Assembly (NCBI GenBank): GCA_022376925.1
Contig: JAIOJX010000025.1
Span: 100,281,608 to 100,345,607, forward strand
DNA from: Tragulus kanchil
Taxonomy: Eukaryota; Chordata; Mammalia; Artiodactyla; Tragulidae
Length of the DNA stretch: 64,000 nt
Direction: 5' to 3'
The first letter of the stretch is position 1, and each line of letters starts with the position of its first letter. The notes beneath the pieces are model-generated. The model was not told where the DNA came from, made no database searches, and was given only the letters and a program-made list of their open reading frames with translations. Below are positions 10,221-22,601 of the stretch, piece by piece. The position numbers and the translations under genes were made by a program.

Positions 10221-12410
10221 GTGCTCAATAAATAATCTTAAATGTTTACTGTGAAAATAAAAAGTTCCTGTACTCTAGTTTTACAAAAGAAAATGAATGA
10301 TCATTTTTCAAATATAGTAATGAGTAGCACCAGAACCAGTTTAAACCCTATCATAGTTGATCAATGACAACTTCCCATTAATAGTAACCACTCTTTGGAG
10401 AACCTAAAACTCCATAGAACATTAGCAGCGCTTTTCTCTGAACAACTGTATCCTACAAGCACAGCTCTCACTTTCTTAACAATGAATTCAGCTTTGGTTA
10501 CAGATATTGAGTAGTGGCCTTCTTTTGGAAAGAAAGATGATGGTGCCTAGCCATAATGCCAAAACATACAAATCATTTATAATATTCTAGAACTGGCTCT
10601 AAGCAAACATAAATACTAACTCATTTCAATCTATACAACACACAGGAGGGGTGGTGCTAGGATTATTCCAATTTAAGATATAAATAAACTGATGACAGAA
10701 GACTGCAGTGCTTATCCAGAGTCATACAACTAATACATATTAGATATAGGATTTAATTATTATTAAATCAATTACTTTGGCTTCAGGGTGTTTTCTTATC
10801 CTCTATATGCTATAACCTCTGTAAGAATGGAACAATACATTTGGTATATTTTTAGCAACAAGAGTCCTCTTGTTGATGTTCAATGCTTTCTGAATAATTG
10901 CCTCCAACATCCTGGACAGCAGGGGAAAATTTCAGAGAGGTCACAATAGGCCTCTGCAAGATGGTGCTAGCAATGAACAAGGTGATTCTTGCTTTTAATA
11001 ATCAGTGTGATGAACAATTTTAAGTACCCTTTGATTTGTAAATGTGTCTACTGGTTATTAAGGCTGGAACTTCCAAATATTCATCCTTTGGAACCACTGA
11101 ATGATTGTCAGACTTCCTCTATTACTAACACACAGACAAGTTATCAAGGTGGAAAACACCTCAATTTATGGCCAAGCCCCTCAGCCTAAGGTTTTTTTGT
11201 AAACAAATTCCTATCACCCACATCTTAGAATCCTTGAACTTTGTGTGTTTGATCCACTAGTGAAATAATTAAGGAACACTATTGTTTTGTTGGGATTCCC
11301 TAAGTTGCTGGTAGATTCTTTACCATTTGAGCCACCAGAGAAGCCCAAAGTGCTCAATAAATAATCTTAAATGTTTACTGTGAAAATAAAAAGTTCCTGT
11401 ACTCTAGTTTTACAAAAGAAAATGAATGATCATTTTTCAAATATAGTAATGAGTAGCACCAGAACCAGTTTAAACCCTATCATAGTTGATCAATGACAAC
11501 TTCCCATTAATAGTAACCACTCTTTGGAGAACCTAAAACTCCATAGAACATTAGCAGCGCTTTTCTCTGAACAACTGTATCCTACAAGCACAGCTCTCAC
11601 TTTCTTAACAATGAATTCAGCTTTGGTTACAGATATTGAGTAGTGGCCTTCTTTTGGAAAGAAAGATGATGGTGCCTAGCCATAATGCCAAAACATACAA
11701 ATCATTTATAATATTCTAGAACTGGCTCTAAGCAAACATAAATACTAACTCATTTCAATCTATACAACACACAGGAGGGGTGGTGCTAGGATTATTCCAA
11801 TTTAAGATATAAATAAACTGATGACAGAAGACTGCAGTGCTTATCCAGAGTCATACAACTAATACATATTAGATATAGGATTTAATTATTATTAAATCAA
11901 TTACTTTGGCTTCAGGGTGTTTTCTTATCCTCTATATGCTATAACCTCTGTAAGAATGGAACAATACATTTGGTATATTTTTAGCAACAAGAGTCCTCTT
12001 GTTGATGTTCAATGCTTTCTGAATAATTGCCTCCAACATCCTGGACAGCAGGGGAAAATTTCAGAGAGGTCACAATAGGCCTCTGCAAGATGGTGCTAGC
12101 AATGAACAAGGTGATTCTTGCTTTTAATAATCAGTGTGATGAACAATTTTAAGTACCCTTTGATTTGTAAATGTGTCTACTGGTTATTAAGGCTGGAACT
12201 TCCAAATATTCATCCTTTGGAACCACTGAATGATTGTCAGACTTCCTCTATTACTAACACACAGACAAGTTATCAAGGTGGAAAACACCTCAATTTATGG
12301 CCAAGCCCCTCAGCCTAAGGTTTTTTTGTAAACAAATTCCTATCACCCACATCTTAGAATCCTTGAACTTTGTGTGTTTGATCCACTAGTGAAATAATTA
12401 AGGAACACTA
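10173..12410. repeat. Direct duplication, pair 3 (10173-11281 / 11302-12410)
   Basis: Offset 1129 throughout, spacer 11282-11301. Copy one starts inside the head of the Bov-tA at 9645-10220, so a stray fragment of that head recurs at 11302-11345. Contains a MIR and unique DNA. Confidence 0.97.
10618..10805 (-). repeat. MIR SINE (copy at about 11747-11934)
   Basis: Reverse MIR with 'aactcatttcaatctataca', 'ataaataaactgatgacag', 'tatccagagtcatacaact' in order. Duplicated with pair 3. Confidence 0.65.
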
Positions 12411-14502
12411 TAATTTGGATAAATATTTGGTAGAACATAGATTATTTTTGAAGTTTATTGTCTGACTACAGTAAATTAAATTGTTTCTCTGCAGAGAAGA
12501 GTGTCAAAATCAAGTCATGCAGTAAGCCATTTATTTTCTCTGGGACTCAGTTTCTTCACCTATGAAATGATTGATTTGGAACTCGTAATTTCTAAACGAT
12601 TTTCCATTTATGTATTCTTGATGAATTAGTGCTTCAATTGTGTGATTTCTAGATGTATCTTTCCTTCTTTTTTCCTCATTCTCATTTTCCTTTTGTTCAT
12701 TATCATAACTGTGATTTTATATACAATACATCTACAAAGGAGTAGAAGTCAAAAAAAAGATTAAAGTCAAATTTTTGAAAAAGCAACTATTTTTAGGCAT
12801 AATTTGCAAGGAGATTTGCATTATATTATGCCTTTTGTTTATCTGTGTAAACTTTATCTCCTTTCTGAATATTTATTTTTAGAGTAATGACTCTAAAAAT
12901 GACTCTAATGTCATATGGTTCAGTATCACTATGAAGGTATTGGAACTAATCCAAGTTCCTTCACTTATTCCTCTGTGACCTTGAGCAAATTGATAATCCC
13001 TCTGAATCTCCATTTCTGTTCATCAGCAAACAGAAGCAACATCTACAACCTCATTTGGCTGATAAAATAATCCCAGGGCATAGTATATATATAACACTCC
13101 TCCCATACAGTTTGTCCAGTAGCGAATTCTCAACTCAGTTAAGCTTTCTTCCTTCCTTTGAACTCTAATTCCCATAGCTAGAACTGTCTGTGTTCCTTCA
13201 TGCTTTATACTTGCTGATAAAGACTGGAGTATATACTTTCTGTTGATGACCATCCCTATCAAGGCTAAATCCCCACTGAGGCTTGTGTTACACTAGATAT
13301 CAATGCTAAATGTACTTCATCCAAAATTCTAGTGTGGATCATCTTACTACCTTTGTCTAGACGCCCAAACAGTTTCTTTTCGTTTTAATCTTTGATTTTT
13401 CCCATCTAAGGTTTTTGATAAAAACACCTCAATTTATGGCCAAGCCCTCAGCCTAAGGTTTTGTAAACAAATTCCTATCACCCACATCTTAGAATCCTTG
13501 AACTTTGTGTGTTTGATCCACTAGTGAAATAATTAAGGAACACTATAATTTGGATAAATATTTGGTAGAACATAGATTATTTTTGAAGTTTATTGTCTGA
13601 CTACAGTAAATTAAATTGTTTCTCTGCAGAGAAGAGTGTCAAAATCAAGTCATGCAGTAAGCCATTTATTTTCTCTGGGACTCAGTTTCTTCACCTATGA
13701 AATGATTGATTTGGAACTCGTAATTTCTAAACGATTTTCCATTTATGTATTCTTGATGAATTAGTGCTTCAATTGTGTGATTTCTAGATGTATCTTTCCT
13801 TCTTTTTTCCTCATTCTCATTTTCCTTTTGTTCATTATCATAACTGTGATTTTATATACAATACATCTACAAAGGAGTAGAAGTCAAAAAAAAGATTAAA
13901 GTCAAATTTTTGAAAAAGCAACTATTTTTAGGCATAATTTGCAAGGAGATTTGCATTATATTATGCCTTTTGTTTATCTGTGTAAACTTTATCTCCTTTC
14001 TGAATATTTATTTTTAGAGTAATGACTCTAAAAATGACTCTAATGTCATATGGTTCAGTATCACTATGAAGGTATTGGAACTAATCCAAGTTCCTTCACT
14101 TATTCCTCTGTGACCTTGAGCAAATTGATAATCCCTCTGAATCTCCATTTCTGTTCATCAGCAAACAGAAGCAACATCTACAACCTCATTTGGCTGATAA
14201 AATAATCCCAGGGCATAGTATATATATAACACTCCTCCCATACAGTTTGTCCAGTAGCGAATTCTCAACTCAGTTAAGCTTTCTTCCTTCCTTTGAACTC
14301 TAATTCCCATAGCTAGAACTGTCTGTGTTCCTTCATGCTTTATACTTGCTGATAAAGACTGGAGTATATACTTTCTGTTGATGACCATCCCTATCAAGGC
14401 TAAATCCCCACTGAGGCTTGTGTTACACTAGATATCAATGCTAAATGTACTTCATCCAAAATTCTAGTGTGGATCATCTTACTACCTTTGTCTAGACGCC
14501 CA
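12282..14502. repeat. Direct duplication, pair 4 (12282-13367 / 13421-14502)
   Basis: Offset 1139 falling to 1135 after homopolymer changes (gcccctc vs gccctc; T7 vs T4). Copy one begins inside copy two of pair 3, so 12282-12410 exists three times (also about 11153-11281 and from 13421). Match at the far end decays gradually (13367-13415 vs 14502-14530), as at a low-quality fragment end. Confidence 0.96.
12510..13090 (+). repeat. Two MIR-like remnants (copies at about 13650-14225)
   Basis: 'ggactcagtttcttcaccta' with 'gaaatgatt' near 12541-12570, and 'tgtgaccttgagcaaattga', 'gaatctccatttctgttcat' near 12975-13024. DNA between them is not assigned. Confidence 0.5.
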
Positions 14503-14870
14503 TCAGTTCTTTTCGTAAATCTTAGATCCCCTTATAAATAACTGCCTTGGATCTAGGATCTCATCTTCACACCATAACATCATGTATAGAGCTTTCTCCC
14601 TCCCCTGCTCTCCTCTCTCCCATCTATTTCCAGAAGTCCTGTCTGTCAACCTCAGACAAACCAGACAGAAACTGGGCTCTGTCTGAAGATGAACATATAT
14701 ATCTACTATCTTTTTAGTTTTTATCCTGGATCCCACTTGAAAACTGTCTTTGATTTGACTGGAATTTAATACAGATTAATTTATATTTATATAAAATATA
14801 TTGAATATATTCTATATTTATATTCATTCATATTTATATTAAAAGATTTTAGGTCTAATTTATAAGATAG
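14503..14870. other. Non-coding stretch, AT-rich end
   Basis: Pyrimidine-rich then AT-rich sequence leading into the Bov-tA target site. No gene seen. Confidence 0.5.
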
Positions 14871-15081
14871 CGGGCTTTCCTGGTGGTTCAGATGGTAAAG
14901 AGTCTGCCTGCAATGCAGGATACCTGGGTTCAATGCCTGGATCTGGAAGATCGTCTGGAGAGAGGCATGGCAATCCAATCCAGTATTCTTGCCTGGAGAA
15001 TTTCACAGACAAACCGGTAGACTATAGGCTATGGTGTCTCACAGAGCTGGAGCTGGACATGACTGAGCGACTATCACACTC
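14871..15081 (+). repeat. Bov-tA SINE, near full length
   Basis: 'cgggctttcctggtggttca', 'gcctgcaatgcaggatacc' through 'gacatgactgagcgacta'. Target-site duplication tataagatag / tataaggtag (14861-14870 and 15082-15091), one mismatch. Confidence 0.93.
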
Positions 15082-15284
15082 TATAAGGTAGAAGATTTAT
15101 ACTATTCTCTATGATGTGCTTAGAATAGTACAGTCAATATGTCAGGAGAAACATTTCTGATTACTAAACAATGTTAGTGATTAAGAGTGTTTCACACAGT
15201 AAATGTATTCAAGAAATTCTGTTAATGGATACTTAATACTTTCTCCCCTTCAGCAAACATTTGCTGTTGCCATCATGCTGTGAT

Positions 15285-15480
15285 GTCTAAGAGATTAGAA
15301 TTACAGAACAGGATATAGAATCTGATGATCTGAGTTTGAATTCCAGCTTTATGACTTACTGGCTGAGTAAACTTAAACCAGGTTACTTAGCCACTATAGC
15401 TCTATGTTTTTTCATCTTTAAACTGAGAACAATAGTACCTACCTCAGGACCAGGGTGAAGATTAAATAAGATTATTAGTA
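15285..15480 (+). repeat. MIR SINE
   Basis: 'ttgaattccagctttatgac', 'ttacttagccactatagctc', 'agtacctacctcaggaccag' then 'gattaaataag', in the forward MIR order. Confidence 0.75.
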
Positions 15481-15599
15481 TAGTGATAGTAATACTAATT
15501 CTATGCTATAGTGTAGAACACACTAGTATACAACTTAGTATTATATTATGTCTAACATTGGCTTTGCATTTTGGTAGCCCTAAATAAAGCTAACTTTAT

Positions 15600-15730
15600 T
15601 TATCATTATTTCATTGCATGTATAAAGTATGGATTACAGAGGCAAAGTAATACCTCAAAATCATATGACTAGTCAAAGGTGAAGCAGTGATTAGGTTCCA
15701 AGCAAAATAATTCTGGATTGTCTGAGTATA
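15600..15730 (-). repeat. MIR SINE remnant
   Basis: 'tacagaggcaaagtaatacc', 'catatgactagtcaaaggtg', a decayed reverse MIR core. Confidence 0.5.
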
Positions 15731-16506
15731 ATCTCTGAACATACTAAATCCTCTTCTTCCAATGATGCCTTTGTAGATATTAATGTTATTGAAATATTAA
15801 CTATAAAAGACCCTAAAGAAGATCAGATTGTCTGAGTATTCCCTTGTATTTCACTCCCAGATACTGTCAAAATAATTTAAGTTTTCTGATATTTCTATAT
15901 TTTCTCTTTCTTAAACATTTCAGTTTAGAAAGACTTTTTTCATAGTCCAAATACAGCTTTAGCATCCATTGCATTTGGAGAAGCAAAAACGCTAGGAGAA
16001 TTTTAAAAGTGTCTGCTTTGTAAATTTCAACTAAGCTGTTTGAGATAGAAATAATAAACCCCTCATAGTCAACTCCAGCCCCCTGGTCCTCATTAAACAC
16101 CATGGGATGGTCACAAAGTTAGCACAGTTTCCAGCTGGTCCAATTTATTGACAGACTCAGCACACCCACACTTCTGTCAACAGCCCAGGAAAACTAAGAA
16201 CTTGGGTTCTGAAAAATCCATCTTTGAGTATATGGCTAAAGCCTTGTTTAGACCTCTCAGGAAAGCCATATTATAGTATCACATATACCTGCTAAATAAA
16301 GTGAGCTCCATAAATACTAAAGAAATTCTAGTGCATATTCTACAAAGGGCTTAGGTTATCAGGTGGTCTCTTTTTGCCTTTTTATCAAAGGATTACTAAT
16401 AAAAGACACTTCTACTTTCAAGTGAAGTCTGTTATTGCATTTTTGGAAAATGTTGCATTTTATCAAGGTTAGTAGTTGGAAGAAGGATGACTCTTTCTTA
16501 ATTCAG
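15731..16506. other. Non-coding stretch, no repeat or gene recognised
   Basis: AT-rich, short open frames only. Confidence 0.5.
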
Positions 16507-16831
16507 TAACTACTTCAGCATGGTCTAATACATATTTGGATGAAAAGTAGATATTTTCACAGCCCAGTGTTGCACACAGAGATAATGAAATAGCTTTGCC
16601 ATTAAAATTTTGATTCAATTTCTCCCAGGAATGTGTTAACAGAACAGCACTTTCATTTTTATAGCTGGAAAAGAGGTAATTTACACTTGTGAGCTTTTAG
16701 CAGTATTCCATACCAGCATGACTCTGGAGCTTCCTGAACTCCTCACTAGGAGAACCTGTGAATGCAAAACACTGGCATTGTACATTTTCCTCAAAACTTG
16801 GCTCAAGGTAAAAATATGATCTGCCTGCATC

Positions 16832-16885
16832 ATGCTTGTGCTCAGTCACTTCAGTCATGCCCCACTCTTTGTGACCCGATGCATG
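16832..16885 (-). repeat. BovB/Bov-tA tail fragment (copy at about 17930-17984)
   Basis: 'tgcttgtgctcagtcacttc', 'gccccactctttgtgaccc': reverse tail only, about 50 bases. Confidence 0.7.
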
Positions 16886-17324
16886 CATTACTGACCTAGT
16901 AGTGATACTGAACTTGGAACTGCACAAAAGAAAAAGACAGAAAACAATCAAACTATGAAACATTAATAAATTATAACATCATGTGTTTATTTGTTGTTGC
17001 AACCCCATGTATGTTTTGAGACACTCTATCACAAGGATGCCCAAAATAGCAGCCCCAAGTGTCAAAGTCTAGGGCATAAGGAAAGAACATTGGTGTCTTC
17101 TCCTGATATACAAAGAACCTCTTCCTGAGTTATGATGAATTAGCCCACCATGGAAGAGAAGGGAGGATTAGCCTAGTAGCAACATGGCATGTCAATCTCA
17201 AGGTAGGCCATTAATACCTATTTCATAAGAAAGAATACAGGTTATATAAATGATCAAATTTGGATTACCTGATCTATAAGTCTTTATAGAACTTTTGAAA
17301 TGGAAAGTTCCATGAAGATTATCA

Positions 17325-17395
17325 AATCTAATTATCTCAGTTTAGACAAGTAAATAGGCAAAGTGGCTTACCCAAAGTTAGAAAGCAGGAGAGAA
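17325..17395 (-). repeat. MIR remnant (copy at about 18423-18493)
   Basis: 'atctcagtttagacaagtaa', 'ggcttacccaaagttagaaa': reverse MIR core, short. Confidence 0.45.
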
Positions 17396-18619
17396 GTATG
17401 AGCAAAGGAGAAGTATGAGTCTATACTGTTACTACTGTTTTCTTTTCTCTTGTCAAAGCATGTTTCCTGCTAAATGCAAGTTTTTTGTTTATAAATACAT
17501 GCCACGGATCTATCTGCAGCATTATGTGTTTCTGCCTATCATACATAGACTGGACGAGAAGGACCCAGAACATACAGGACTGATTCTCCAGGCTTGTGCA
17601 AACAATGGGCTCAAAAGTACTTTTTAAAGTTTATACATACCTTAATTGTAACTACTTCAGCATGGTCAAAAAGGAAAATTTTTGTTAACAGAGATAATGA
17701 AATAGCTTTGCCATTAAAATTTTGATTCAATTTCTCCCAGGAATGTGTTAACATTTTTATAGCTGGAAAAGAGGTAATTTACACTTGTGAGCTTTTAGCA
17801 GTATTCCATACCAGCATGACTCTGGAGCTTCCTGAACTCCTCACTAGGAGAACCTGTGAATGCAAAACACTGGCATTGTACATTTTCCTCAAAACTTGGC
17901 TCAAGGTAAAAATATGATCTGCCTGCATCATGCTTGTGCTCAGTCACTTCAGTCATGCCCCACTCTTTGTGACCCGATGCATGCATTACTGACCTAGTAG
18001 TGATACTGAACTTGGAACTGCACAAAAGAAAAAGACAGAAAACAATCAAACTATGAAACATTAATAAATTATAACATCATGTGTTTATTTGTTGTTGCAA
18101 CCCCATGTATGTTTTGAGACACTCTATCACAAGGATGCCCAAAATAGCAGCCCCAAGTGTCAAAGTCTAGGGCATAAGGAAAGAACATTGGTGTCTTCTC
18201 CTGATATACAAAGAACCTCTTCCTGAGTTATGATGAATTAGCCCACCATGGAAGAGAAGGGAGGATTAGCCTAGTAGCAACATGGCATGTCAATCTCAAG
18301 GTAGGCCATTAATACCTATTTCATAAGAAAGAATACAGGTTATATAAATGATCAAATTTGGATTACCTGATCTATAAGTCTTTATAGAACTTTTGAAATG
18401 GAAAGTTCCATGAAGATTATCAAATCTAATTATCTCAGTTTAGACAAGTAAATAGGCAAAGTGGCTTACCCAAAGTTAGAAAGCAGGAGAGAAGTATGAG
18501 CAAAGGAGAAGTATGAGTCTATACTGTTACTACTGTTTTCTTTTCTCTTGTCAAAGCATGTTTCCTGCTAAATGCAAGTTTTTTGTTTATAAATACATGC
18601 CACGGATCTATCTGCAGCA

Positions 18620-20942
18620 TTATGTGTTTCTGCCTATCATACATAGACTGGACGAGAAGGACCCAGAACATACAGGACTGATTCTCCAGGCTTGTGCAAA
18701 CAATGGGCTCAAAGTACTCAAAGATAAGCAAATAAAAATACTTCAGAATTTAATGTTATCCATTTATTTTGAAGTACATTTTCTATACATACTTAAAGCA
18801 AGATCATAACTACATTATGCAAACACAGTGTTATCCATGCCCTTGAGAATACAATGCATGCTGCACATATAATAATACAGAAAAGTACATTTGGAATGAT
18901 GACTACACTATAAAATATAAGTTCAGATGAAAAGGTTTAATTGTTTGGGAAGACCACTCAAAATCATGCTCACAGGGCTGTAACCTAGGCTCAGATTTTT
19001 CTAATTAATTCTCAAATTTCTTTACTAGGTCACTTGAGCAGACAGAAATAAAAAAGGTGAAAAATATCATTATCCTTGAATTAGATATGTAAAATGATGG
19101 AGAGGAAGAAAACTCTTATCTGAAAATGAATCTAAATGAAATGAGCACCAGTGTTTGTTTTGAAAACAGCTTCAGAAAAATCCATGAAGATACTATTTTA
19201 AACGTTGTTGACTTTTTTCATTCACTAAAACCAGGTTGTAACTTTAAGGTGTGTATATTCTGATCTATACATTCAAACTATATGCAATCTGTTTCTTGTG
19301 TATCTCCAGTAAGCAAACTGTGTGGCCAAGTTAAACACTGTTTTGAAGGTTTTCTCTCTCTAGTTTGACTTTGGAGATAAGTGTTAAACTTCCATTGCTC
19401 TCTTTTCTCTGTCAAATTTTACTTATTGAGTATAATCTCTCCTTAATACAGTCATTAACATTTTGCCATCTCAAAATACTTTCTAAAACCCAGAATTCAG
19501 AGATGGGTTTATATTGAAGTTTTTGAGAAAGCACATTCTCTCCACACTATTAGCCTGGAAAATGCTGATACTGTGGAATATAAAATACAAGACAGAAACT
19601 TTCCTACAAATTAGTACAGTTTGAAATATAACAAAGAATAGGAAAAATAGTTTCATAAAGGGTGGCAGTTGTTAGAGGAAGGAAAGACATGTTAGAATTT
19701 AGTTCATATTCCTGAAACAAAACTAATTCTAAAGAGGCTTCATCTCAAAGTGCTGAGTAACAGCTCTCAACCAAAGAGTTTTATGTGTTTCTGCCTATCA
19801 TACCATAAGACTGGACGAGAAGTACCCAGAACATACAGGACTGATTCTCCAGGCTTGTGCAAACAATGGGCTCAAAGTACTCAAAGATAAGCAAATAAAA
19901 ATACTTCAGAATTTAATGTTATCCATTTATTTTGAAGTACATTTTCTATACATACTTAAAGCAAGATCATAACTACATTATGCAAACACAGTGTTATCCA
20001 TGCCCTTGAGAATACAATGCATGCTGCACATATAATAATACAGAAAAGTACATTTGGAATGATGACTACACTATAAAATATAAGTTCAGATGAAAAGGTT
20101 TAATTGTTTGGGAAGACCACTCAAAATCATGCTCACAGGGCTGTAACCTAGGCTCAGATTTTTCTAATTAATTCTCAAATTTCTTTACTAGGTCACTTGA
20201 GCAGACAGAAATAAAAAAGGTGAAAAATATCATTATCCTTGAATTAGATATGTAAAATGATGGAGAGGAAGAAAACTCTTATCTGAAAATGAATCTAAAT
20301 GAAATGAGCACCAGTGTTTGTTTTGAAAACAGCTTCAGAAAAATCCATGAAGATACTATTTTAAACGTTGTTGACTTTTTTCATTCACTAAAACCAGGTT
20401 GTAACTTTAAGGTGTGTATATTCTGATCTATACATTCAAACTATATGCAATCTGTTTCTTGTGTATCTCCAGTAAGCAAACTGTGTGGCCAAGTTAAACA
20501 CTGTTTTGAAGGTTTTCTCTCTCTAGTTTGACTTTGGAGATAAGTGTTAAACTTCCATTGCTCTCTTTTCTCTGTCAAATTTTACTTATTGAGTATAATC
20601 TCTCCTTAATACAGTCATTAACATTTTGCCATCTCAAAATACTTTCTAAAACCCAGAATTCAGAGATGGGTTTATATTGAAGTTTTTGAGAAAGCACATT
20701 CTCTCCACACTATTAGCCTGGAAAATGCTGATACTGTGGAATATAAAATACAAGACAGAAACTTTCCTACAAATTAGTACAGTTTGAAATATAACAAAGA
20801 ATAGGAAAAATAGTTTCATAAAGGGTGGCAGTTGTTAGAGGAAGGAAAGACATGTTAGAATTTAGTTCATATTCCTGAAACAAAACTAATTCTAAAGAGG
20901 CTTCATCTCAAAGTGCTGAGTAACAGCTCTCAACCAAAGAGT
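18620..20942. repeat. Direct duplication, pair 6 (18620-19780 / 19781-20942)
   Basis: Copies abut; offset 1161-1162. Small changes at the start of copy two (catacatag vs cataccataag, aaggaccc vs aagtaccc). The first part also exists at about 17522-17621, so that segment is triplicated. Confidence 0.97.
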
Positions 20943-22411
20943 TTAAAGAATGACCACAAATCATCCATGAAATCAGGTAAAAAAGGAAGTCCCTCAACAG
21001 AACTAGAAATTCCAGCACTACTCTAAGGAACTGTCAGTCTCAGAGAGAATAAAAACCAGGTCAGTAAAATGGGAGGTTCCAATCACATCCGCCAGGAAAA
21101 TAACACACACTGAAGGGCATAGAAGCCAAACCAAGTTATTGGTGTCACAACAATGCACAAGGGAAAGTCAATTTTAAACAGCAGTGCCTACTTGCAGATT
21201 TTATGATTTCACCCTCTTTTTAGAACTGTAAATATTGCCATCAGAGAGGACTTTCAAAAAGTATTCTGTAAACTTGAAAATCACTTTAACAATCCCTGCT
21301 TTCCACACCCCCCACTTATAAGCAGTTACAGATATAGGCTTCTAAAATCTACATCAGAGTGACACACTTACTGTAATTTGACATTTGCTATTTGTAAAGG
21401 CAGCCTTATTTATGTCACATGTGATAGTCATTCTCTGGGCAACAGGATCAGTTGTGAAAGTAAATACATTTATGATATTTGCATTTTTTTACTCAAGTTT
21501 ACAATTTGAAGTAAAACAGCATGTCAAGCACAAGTATGTCAAGCATCACGTAGGGTGATGCTTTTAAAAATTGTCCTGACAACTTTACGGAAACACTAGC
21601 TCGCTGTATGCAAAAAACTCTCACATACATTCTGCAGAGTAAGAAAATAATAATCTGAATTTACTTGGTTTCTCAAAGAAGCATCAGATTAAGGAGATGA
21701 TACAGGCAAGTACACACCTTATTTTTCTAAAGAACGAGAGGATTGTCCAGGAGGATAGAGGAATGAGTGTTTGATGAACGTAAACAGCAACACTTGAAAA
21801 ACAATTGGCTCTTTGGAATCTATGTTAAGAAGCCTCTCATATGAGCTGGGGACTCTGCCCCTTAGAGTCTCTGCTGGGATGTAAAATAGGTAATATTATA
21901 AACACTGCTTGAGACAGCCTTATAAAAAGCTTGTCATTCTCAGGTTCCAATCTTAAACTATGAGAAATTATAACCAATGTATAACCATTTCCATTTGATG
22001 AACGCATTTACACAGCAAGAAACAAGTGGACCCCACAATATATCCAAATAAAATTAGCTGATGCAATAAAAGGGGATATTAGATAAAGTCATAGAACATC
22101 ATTATGGACTAAATGCTCTCAATATAAACAGACACACTGATTGTAAACATCTTATCTCAGTTTAAGTGCTACCATTTGGACTCAAAGTGTTTCTGATAGT
22201 TTTAATGTTCTTTTGCTCTGAAAACATTACTGAAACTTACCGCAAAAGTTTATTTTATTAATCTTTCTTACCCAGAAAAACCCATCTCTCCTCACATCCA
22301 CCCCAGAGTAACATTTCTCTGATCTCATTTCAGGTGCCTATTATGCTCGCTCAAGAAATTTTTATGGCAAAACAGAGAATTTTTAGAAGTCACTAAAAAG
22401 CACTCCCTTAC
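20943..22411. other. Unique DNA, start of the KCNIP4 intron following the KChIP4a exon
   Basis: No interspersed repeat and no open frame of interest. On the minus strand this is the first 1.5 kb downstream of the splice donor. The absence of young repeats suggests, weakly, that it may hold conserved control sequence. Confidence 0.55.
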
Positions 22412-22511
22412 CTTCTAAACCTGCTTCAATCAGCCCAAACTGTTCCAATAATTTAACAAAAAGCACAATGACGATCAGAACTGCTATCATTTCAAGCCCT
22501 TCCAAGTTCAT
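22412..22511 (-). CDS. KCNIP4: KCNIP4 first coding exon, KChIP4a (KIS-domain) isoform
   Basis: Read on the minus strand, an ATG at 22511-22509 in a good context (A at -3, gACCATGA) opens 33 codons plus one base. The peptide begins MNLEGLEMIAVLIVIVLF and continues to ...GLIEAGLE, then AAG|GTAAGG, a strong splice donor at 22411-22410. KChIP4 is an EF-hand calcium sensor of the neuronal calcium sensor family that binds the N-terminus of Kv4 potassium channels. Its 4a isoform carries an N-terminal K-channel inactivation suppressor domain, whose hydrophobic stretch is residues 9-22 here. The exon ends in phase 1 with G as the first base of codon 34, which fits the aspartate that opens the shared second exon in this family. 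The remaining exons (EF hands) would lie at lower coordinates beyond the window. The peptide was identified from memory of the mammalian KChIP4a N-terminus, without alignment. This exon is not duplicated although its upstream region is. Confidence 0.93.
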
Positions 22512-22601
22512 GGTCAGCTAGGTCATGGTCCGACCACAGCTACTGGGAAGAGATCCTCTGCCTGGCTCTCTTTGTAAAGCCATTAAACTACATTAAGAAG
22601 G

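Larger units (their letters stand above)
16507..18800. repeat. Direct duplication, pair 5 (about 16507-17645 / 17649-18800), ragged
   Basis: Core offset is 1098. The start of copy two is damaged: 50 bases between 'catggtc' and 'acagagataatg' in copy one shrink to 20, and 14 bases at 16642-16655 are missing. The end of copy one is also collapsed (sequence after 17621 skips to a remnant of 'ttctatacatacttaa'). Damage clusters at the junction on both sides. Confidence 0.93.

Noticed and set aside
9606..10228. Frames of up to 186 codons over the SINE nest
   Set aside because: They lie across Bov-tA and CHR SINE bodies; GC-rich SINE sequence gives long chance frames on both strands.
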